Assembly (NCBI GenBank): GCA_003255065.1
Contig: QAOA01001289.1
Coordinates: 580,241-644,240 of the forward strand
Reading direction: 5' to 3'
Source: Cercis canadensis
Lineage: Eukaryota; Streptophyta; Magnoliopsida; Fabales; Fabaceae
Length of the DNA stretch: 64,000 bases
The notes beneath the pieces were generated by a model. That model was not told where the DNA came from, made no database searches, and was given only the letters and a program-made list of their open reading frames with translations. Numbering within the stretch: the stretch's first letter is position 1; each line of letters starts with the position of its first letter. Position numbers and translations under genes: made by a program. This document shows positions 57,650 through 64,000 of this stretch, piece after piece.

Positions 57650-58570
57650 AAAATTAGATGGATACCCAAGGGTGGAACTGGGTGTTGAGACTTACGGCTC
57701 CAAAATAATTAGTGTTTTTTTGTGGCTAATCCTTTATGATGCCATACCCACAAATTGGTTTCGTGCTCGCAAACACCTTAGTCAAAATTCCTTATGCAAC
57801 AGGTGCAAGTATGATATAGAAAATACAATGCATTGTATTAGGGACTGCTATAAATCATGTTTATCTGGGTTTTGGTGTAGATGGTAGCTTATGGGAACAA
57901 GATTTGAATGCTTGGTTTTATAGAAATGGAAATATAGGAAAGGGGATAACGAAGTTGCACATTCTCTTCTATTGCATGTTGTGAAGGATATGGAGAACAC
58001 ACAATGAAGATGTTTTTGAAGGACATAGCACTCTGTTGATGGTGAGTTTTAATAAGATCTAGGCAATGATTTAACTTGCAATAAAGTTTTTTTTTCTAGA
58101 AAACGAAAAAGCATGAAAGATATGTGTGATGGATACATTGAAAATCTTCAAGTATAGAGACCATTAAGCTAAATGTTGATGGTGGCAGTTTTGGGAACCT
58201 ATGGAGATCAGGTTTTGGAAGGGTTATTTGAGATCATCAAGGGGTGGTTTGGTGGTTTATGTGGCTCTATAGGCGTGGGTACCAAATTGAAAGCTGAATT
58301 TACTGCAACAATGCATGGTCTGATATTTTCTTGGGATAAAGGCATCAGAAAACTATGTGTGAATCAGATTTCCAAGTGGCATTGCACTTGATAGATTTTG
58401 TTGATGTGAGCTTCCGTTGCTATGGGTGTATTATCAATGATATAAGACATTTTCTTAAAAGGAGTTGGGAGGTGAAAGTAATTCATGTGTTAAGACTGGA
58501 GTACCAAGGAGCTAATTCACGTATGTTAACTACAATTTACAAGCATATGGTTTTGTTCATGTTTAAAAAC
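57650..58570 (+). pseudogene. LINE (non-LTR retrotransposon) 3' part: zinc-binding and RNase H domains
   Basis: FLWLILYDAIPTNWFRARKH, then NSLCNRCKYDIENTMHCIRDC, is the zf-RVT domain after LINE reverse transcriptases (C-x2-C...H-C-x3-C). After several frameshifts, KLNVDGGSFGNLWRSGFGRV, LKAEFTATMHGLIFSWDKGI, VALHLIDFV and INDIRHFLKRSWEVKVIHVL form the plant RNase H-like domain. The first catalytic Asp (NVDGGS) and the Glu (KAEFTA) are visible. The reverse transcriptase proper is not present. A 5'-truncated LINE copy or a gene derived from one would look like this; the stops favour a dead copy. Confidence 0.8.
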
Positions 58571-58639
58571 ATTTTACATTGCTTAAATTGTGAAATTATA
58601 GGAACATTGTATAAAGAAAAATTGAGTACTTAATATTTC

Positions 58640-60117
58640 GATGACTTTGAAAACAAAATTTGTTTGAAATTACAGAGACATTGTAAAAGCACAATCTTTG
58701 TACTAATATACTATAAGAATCTATTGAACTCAACTCTTACAATAAGGAACATAAACCTAAGTCATCCATAAAATAGGAAACTAAATGTAAGTACTACAAA
58801 TTAAAAGTACATTAACAAGTTATCTTTAAGGATTAAGGATCCTCATTAAAATTTTCTGAAATTTCCTATGAGTGCATGAAGTTATTTGATTAAAAAGATG
58901 AGTTGTTGATTATTTCTTTATTTTAGACACAAGTTTCTTTTTCAGTGATACTCGATTATAATTTCCAATCATTTGCTATAGAGTCATATTATGAGAAGTC
59001 TTTTCTTTTTTAGGCCTTAGATAATTGTATTGAAAAAGAATGCCTATTAGTAGCAAGCGCTGTAAATAAACTTAGTGGATCTCAAGGTTATAAAGATTTT
59101 ATATTCTTTTTGGCCTTCAAGGGTACAAAGATAATATTGGCATACCAATCAAGAGCACTACTTACTACAAGTAGACAAATTGAGACTACTATAACAATTA
59201 AGTACTTATGACAATAATTATTCATTTTTAAAATAAATTATCAATGGTAATCAAATAATTGGGATATGACATTTATTATAAATAAGAAATGAATCATTAC
59301 ATGTCCATTTTAAAGATAAACAAATGGGACAATTTAATTTTGGGCAATTGATTTTTGGGATAGGTTGGGAATGGGAACCAAATTATTTTACTAACAATTG
59401 TGGATCAATACTTTATCAATAAAAATATTAGTATGTTTATGTAGGTAATCAATAGAGGAAACTCCTTCCTATTGATGATGAAATTTGGAATTTCCTTTCC
59501 TATGTTTGATATAAAAAATAGTATAATATAAGATACTCTTGTGATATATATTGACAAAGAAAAATGGATAAGGTGTGGGTATAAATAAATACAATTGCTT
59601 GTAACATGACCTAAATTTGAAAGAAGTTTGGTTTTATACTTTGGTTATTTACTTATCATAGGAGCGTTAGGAACATGGAGGTCCAAAACACGTAGCCCAC
59701 AACAAGATACAATGTAGTGTGCACATAGGTTATAAAGATATGTTATTAAAGAATATGATAATGATTGGTGCTTATCCTAAACAACATATAGTGTATACTT
59801 GCTACTTTTCTCATACTCAAAGTGACATTAGGTATAGCAATGTTGCAATTTCAGGATCAATCAAAAATCGTGTGGACTTAGAGAAAGACGCTGACATTCT
59901 TAGTTCAAATTATACACCATAGATTTTTTGAGTATATAGTATTATCTTATTCTGCATTTGTTTAACTCTTTCAATGTATTATGGATTCATGATGGATACT
60001 TTTAATACATTGCATCTATGATTCAAAATATAAAATCCATAATTAGTATATTAGATTACATAGATTTATATAATTTATGCTTCTATGATTACTTAAATTC
60101 CATCCTACATCCTGTTG
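58640..60117. other. AT-rich region without recognised genes
   Basis: No coding similarity recognised. It contains the second copy (59225-59340) of the repeat at 57190-57300. Confidence 0.5.
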
Positions 60118-60176
60118 CCTAGGGCCCGTGCCCCATCGTCTAGTGGCCTGCGCATCGGCGCGAGAATAGTACTAGT
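60118..60176 (+). mobile_element. Helitron-like 3' terminus
   Basis: A GC-rich island in AT-rich surroundings with a small hairpin GCGC-ATCG-GCGC (60150-60161), ten bases, and then CTAG at 60172-60175 followed by T. A short GC hairpin about ten bases before CTAG|T is the standard Helitron end. Repeat X copy 2 starts immediately after it (AATTGATTAAAG, compare AATTGATGAAAG in copy 1). The 5' end was not found; GCTATACTAATATTAAAAG at 56289 is a weak candidate. Confidence 0.5.
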
Positions 60177-60242
60177 AATTGATTAAAGGAGAAACCATGT
60201 CTTTTTTTGTTGCGTGTTAAATCCTTTCAATATATGATTATT

Positions 60243-61399
60243 AAAGCTGGCAAACGAGTTAGCCAGCCTAGCCTAGTTTGGGCCACAGATCAATTTGAGT
60301 CGGGCCAGCAGTTAGTTAGCCCAGCCCTTTACAGGCTGCAAGCCTATTCGGGCCAGCCCATTTTTTAAACTTTTATTTTTATTTTTTAAAATTGTAATAT
60401 TTTTGAAGGCTTGAAGCATAAAGATAAAGAAAAAAAGATTGTATCCAAAGAAGGTCCTTTGTGACCAAAGCACAAGCATGAAAGAAGGGGAAATTGTAAA
60501 AAAAAAAAATACAACTTTGTATCCAAAGAAGGTCCTTTGTGATTGAGATTCCTCATTAATATTACTATGGCTCACAATATCAGTTTTTGAAACTGGGATT
60601 TCAAATATTTGGCACTCATTAGCATCATAAGATTCAAATCCAACACTAGATTCATATTACAAAGAATAAAAATAAATAAATGAAAGGCCCAAACAGAAAT
60701 TTAGAATCCAAATCCAAAAATGAACAGCAAAAAACAATCCATCAACATTTAACATTCAACAACTAGTAAGCATGAACAACATGAACCAGAAACTTAGAAT
60801 CATAACCAATTAACCATCTACATTCAACAACCAGTAAGCCAAATGGGGAAAAAATAACAGATAAAATACCATAAAATCAGTAACAATCCAAGCAGAAATA
60901 TTACAAAAAAAAGAAAAAACAAATTGGAGCCAGAGATTTACTGATACAGAGAGCGAGAGGCTAGTGGTGTGAGGAGAGGCTGTCAGTGTGAGAGATGGCC
61001 CAGAGAGGAGACAGAGAGTGTGAGGTAGGCTACAAGAGAGTGAGAAACTGAGTGTGAGGTAGGTTGTGAGAGTGAGAGACCGAGACTGAAGAGGTGGGGA
61101 GACCGAGGTAGCCTATGACTGCCGATGTGTGGCCGACGATGGTTGACTGGCTGGGGAGGAGAGACCGAGAATGAACATGAGAGTGAGGGTGACATTTGAG
61201 ACAGTGAGAGACAGAGGGAGTTGAGAGAGGAAGAGAATAGAGATTTCTAATGTGTAATGTGTTTAAGGGATTTAGGGATTTCAATTTTTAGCAGGTGAAC
61301 AAAAAAAAAAGGAAAACAGGCCAATCGAGCCAATTTGACCTGGCTTGAATTGGCTCGTGGCCCATTCAAGTTTGGGGCAAGCCAAATTGCCATCTCTAG
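60243..61399. mobile_element. hAT non-autonomous element with exact 8-bp target duplication
   Basis: 1157 bp, flanked by TGATTATT on both sides (60235-60242 and 61400-61407). Ends: AAAGCTGGCAAACGAG on the left and, read from the right, CTAGAGATGGCAATTTGGC, typical hAT termini. X copy 1 has the unoccupied site TGATTGTT at 19451-19458. The interior has a twice-repeated TTGTATCCAAAGAAGGTCCT near 60439 and 60517 and a GA-rich stretch (60940-61230), with no transposase frame. Minus-strand Ser/His-rich frames in the GA-rich part are artefacts. Confidence 0.93.
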
Positions 61400-61596
61400 T
61401 GATTATTGGAGTTTAAAAAGAAGCCAAGCCTATATCTGGCTTACTTGTAAGTTTTACTAGGTGTCCAATTTGTGACAATTGATTTTTAGGCATCTAGGCA
61501 ATTCTGATTGACTTGAAACTTTGCAGAGATACAAAGAGGAGTCTTAAAAACCCACATGCCAAATTTAAGCTTTAACCGACCATTATACAAATTTTA

Positions 61597-61932
61597 GAAA
61601 AAGTCTAATTTACCCCTTCAACTTAGGTTTATGTGTGATTTACCCCTGAAATTATAAAAAGGTACAAGGAACCCCCATCAACTATCAAAATGTGTAAAAA
61701 TCTTCGATCCCAGACAGCCGTCCAAAAATAGATGAAAAATGCCACGTGTCACTTTCATTTTCCTCTTACGTGTATGACACATGGCATTTTCCGTCCATTT
61801 TTGGATGGCCATCTGGGGAACGGGGGTTTTTTTACATATTTTGATAGTTGATGGGGATTCTTTGTACCTTTTTATAGTTTTGGGAATAAACCACACATGA
61901 CTTATAGTTGGAGGGGTAAATTAGACTTTTCC
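61597..61932. mobile_element. Foldback MITE in repeat X copy 2 (Mutator-like)
   Basis: 336 bp. The left end GAAAAAGTCTAATTTACCCC mirrors the right end (read inward GGAAAAGTCTAATTTACCCC). The arms extend nearly to the centre, with ATGCCACGTGTCA against GACACATGGCATT. Flanks are near-identical, TACAAATTTTA and TACAATTTTTA (9-11 bp). X copy 1 reads ATACAATTTTTACGATTTTG there, with no insert. Confidence 0.9.
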
Positions 61933-62677
61933 CTACAATTTTTACAATTTCTATAAAGTTTAGAGGTATTTTAGTCAATTTATGCACATCACTACACTTT
62001 GTCCAGTGCGGATGATTGGCACATGGCCATGTAGCTCGTGATTTTATATGAATTTGCATGTATTTACTTTAGCGTTTCGAGCTTCGAGTCTTCAAAAAAG
62101 GGCCTTATGTTTGTTGGAAAAAATGATGTTAAGTCCTGCCAAGAGGAAAATGGCATATTAAGCTCTTTAGGGGGAGGGTGCCAAGTGAGATGGGGTGCAA
62201 CTTGGTGCTAGCATAAGGATAGGCTTTGTGTTGCTTTTTATTTCTCTTACACATTGCCAATGTTTTATATAGTACATAAATCTATCAATAAAAGAAGTAG
62301 CATGTTTTCTTATACATTTGTCACCTTACATTTTTCTCTCTAGTGTGTGACACTTACTTATGGTGCACACTTGCCTTGTGTGTTGGCTTGTTTGTGGTGT
62401 GCTATACTTGAGGTGCTTTAATGTGAATGTTATCGTTGTCATACTTGACGGATGCGCTATTGTTTAGCCTTGGATATATTATCGGTTGCTTAGTCACTTG
62501 ACATGTGTGGATTTGATCAAATGGGATAGGTGACTTGCTTTCTCATAGGAGTTGTGTAAGTGCCACATAGTCTGTCAAGGGGTGAACTTGCTCGCCCAAT
62601 GACAATACACTATATATATTGCTTTTGGTAACCTTCTCAACAACTAAGAGATCCATTCAAAGAACATAAGGACTAGT

Positions 62678-62719
62678 TGAAGTAATGAGCATCCCAATAT
62701 TGGGAGGCTCATTACTTCA
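62678..62719. repeat. 42-bp palindrome in repeat X copy 2
   Basis: TGAAGTAATGAGCATCCC, AATATT, GGGAGGCTCATTACTTCA: one unpaired position in 18, and the centre CCCAATATTGGG is fully symmetric. Confidence 0.95.
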
Positions 62720-63447
62720 AATGAGATAATGATAATGAAAAATCATTTCATCTTTTTAGTTGAAACTTTAGGTGGTTCTCTAAAAAAGAGCGAAAACATT
62801 TTTCCTAATGTCAAGACTAAGAGAAATGTATAAACCAATGTTTCCATAGATTTGATCGTGGTTTAGAATTATAGCTTTCATACCTATCTATTTAGGATTG
62901 TCTCCCAGATAAAGAAAAATAAAAAATAAGAGTAAAAGAAAAGACAATCTTGGCTTCTTTGTAGAATGGGCCACGGGCCAAACTGAAAGGAGAAGCTAAG
63001 AGTGAGAGTGCTAGGGGCAGGCCGAGGCGGCAAGCACAAGAGGGGAATAAGAATTTAGAAATTAGGTATTTGAAATATGAATTGGGAAAATAAAAGGGGG
63101 GTCCAATCAAGCCAATCCGGCCCAAACCCGAATAGGCCAAGAGCTAAATTGATCATGTTTTATTCAAGCTGAATTTTTATGAACCCATCATTCTTTTTTA
63201 TTGAGCTAAAACAAGCAAGCCTAGCGGGCCCAACATATTTTGATATCTCTAATTGTTTCTCATCCTCTCTTCTCCTCGGTGCTTTTCTTCAACGCTCTCA
63301 CTTCTTAGTGTACTTCAAATTGGAGACTGCAATATGTTCTTCTCTGTTCCTCAGCCAAAGTAAGTAAACACGCTTTCTATTTCTTCTTATATGATATAAT
63401 TCAAACAAACCAACCAGGGTTGTAATAATTGTCTTGGATGTTTTGAA

Positions 63448-64000
63448 ACTAACGATGCTTGTGTTGAGCTTGAGGTTGGAGAGATCTAGAGCTCGGGTAT
63501 CGGATGAATCTTCGGACTGCACAGTTAAAAAAGGTAAACTAAGGGGCCGGACTAAGATACCGGACTCCGAAGGTCAAGTAAGACTTGTTCGAGCTTAGAA
63601 GTGTTATAAATAAAGGGAGAGTCAAAAGTTTTATACTTGTGTTGGAAGGGCCATTTATAGGGTGATATTGAAGGGCATGATGGTAATTTTAGGAATATGG
63701 CTTTAGTGAAGTGGGCCTTTATGATTGGGCCTTAAACCAAAATGGGCCCAAAATAAGGGTGTCTACCTTGCCCCTCCACTTGAGATCAGAGATCTTCATT
63801 GTGGATCTCTGAGATAGAGGTGGTATGTTGGTCTTGGCGTGTACTAATGTCATGCAGTACAGTGCCATGTGGCACTTTGCAAGTGGGTGCTCAAACGGTT
63901 CCATAATGGCAGTCGTCGTTTTGGGTTTCTCGAGGTAAAAAAGCTGCAGGGATGCAACGTCTAGGCTTCCCGAGCTAAAAAGCGGCTGATCTCCAGCCGT
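63448..64000. other. Unassigned sequence at window end
   Basis: Less AT-rich. It contains GTGGGCCTTTATGATTGGGC, a GTGTCTACCTTGCCCCTCC block as in some LTR leaders, and a short inverted repeat (GAGATCAGAGATC / GATCTCTGAGAT at about 63782-63813). No gene. It could be the edge of another LTR element extending outside the window. Confidence 0.4.

Larger units (their letters stand above)
60177..63447. repeat. Dispersed repeat X, copy 2
   Basis: Collinear with copy 1 (19392-21068 plus 36218-36245) after removing two insertions, the hAT element at 60243-61399 and the foldback at 61597-61932. It shares the 42-bp palindrome, an AATAAAAGAAG block like a polyadenylation region and the GGGCC-rich segment (62960-63260). 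Its continuation over 63421-63447 shows what the element C target looked like. Confidence 0.87.

Noticed and set aside
60127..60150. tRNA-Glu-like 5' half (CCCATCGTCTAGTGGCC)
   Set aside because: Only the D-arm region resembles a tRNA. The anticodon and T-arm and a GGTTCGA box are absent. The Helitron end is a better account of the GC-rich island.
61030..61284. Ser/His-rich minus-strand frames in the hAT element
   Set aside because: GA-rich repeat on the other strand. Overlapping frames are both open, and there is no transposase similarity.
1..64000. CRISPR arrays, bacterial operons, riboswitches, rRNA or tRNA genes
   Set aside because: None seen. Base composition and gene types are those of plant repeat-rich DNA.

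Overview
The window is a piece of a plant nuclear genome, most likely a eudicot. It is AT-rich and intron-like, with no operons. The recognisable coding sequence is dominated by the plant retrotransposon lineages Athila and Tat (Ty3/gypsy) and Ty1/copia. Small fragments of PPR, NPR1/NPR3-like and LINE genes also occur. I found no intact host gene, no rRNA or tRNA gene and no CRISPR array. Every coding stretch carries stops or frameshifts, so this is best read as a layered graveyard of transposable elements.

Layout. 1-7.9 kb: Athila element A (+), missing its 5' part, broken in the reverse transcriptase (RT) by an antisense LTR (1348-2564) and ending in a truncated 3' LTR that runs into a PPR gene fragment (7908-8143). 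9.45-19.0 kb: Athila element B (+), with both LTRs, a tRNA-Asp-type primer binding site (PBS) and decayed gag-pol; it appears to sit inside an older hAT-like element. 19.34-21.07 kb: copy 1 of a dispersed repeat, here called X. 21.07-36.22 kb: a 15.1-kb Tat-lineage element C (-) with LTRs of about 3.1 and 2.7 kb, gag, protease, a G-patch-like segment, a truncated RT, RNase H, a second archaeal-type RNase H and integrase. It is inserted near the end of X copy 1. 36.24-36.6 kb: a second PPR fragment. 36.80-40.49 kb: a solo LTR of a family related to C, with a perfect 5-bp target duplication. 41.65-46.54 kb: Ty1/copia element (-) with an initiator-Met PBS; its 5' LTR is truncated and abuts an Athila LTR plus PBS fragment (46.54-47.11 kb), followed by the 5' part of another C/D-type LTR. 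48.4 kb: a short reading frame resembling the N-terminus of NPR3/NPR4-type proteins. 48.6-57.4 kb: very AT-rich sequence with imperfect tandem units and a clean foldback MITE. 57.6-58.6 kb: the 3' end of a LINE (zinc-binding and RNase H domains). 60.12-60.18 kb: a Helitron-like 3' terminus. 60.18-63.44 kb: X copy 2, carrying a 1.16-kb hAT element with an exact 8-bp target duplication and a Mutator-like foldback MITE, both absent from X copy 1.

The most useful result is relational. The two X copies act as empty-site controls for each other's insertions and allow the insertion history to be ordered. The clearest unexplained structure is a 42-bp near-perfect palindrome conserved in both X copies. 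I did not find a convincing new functional system. The findings list the structures that merit checking.
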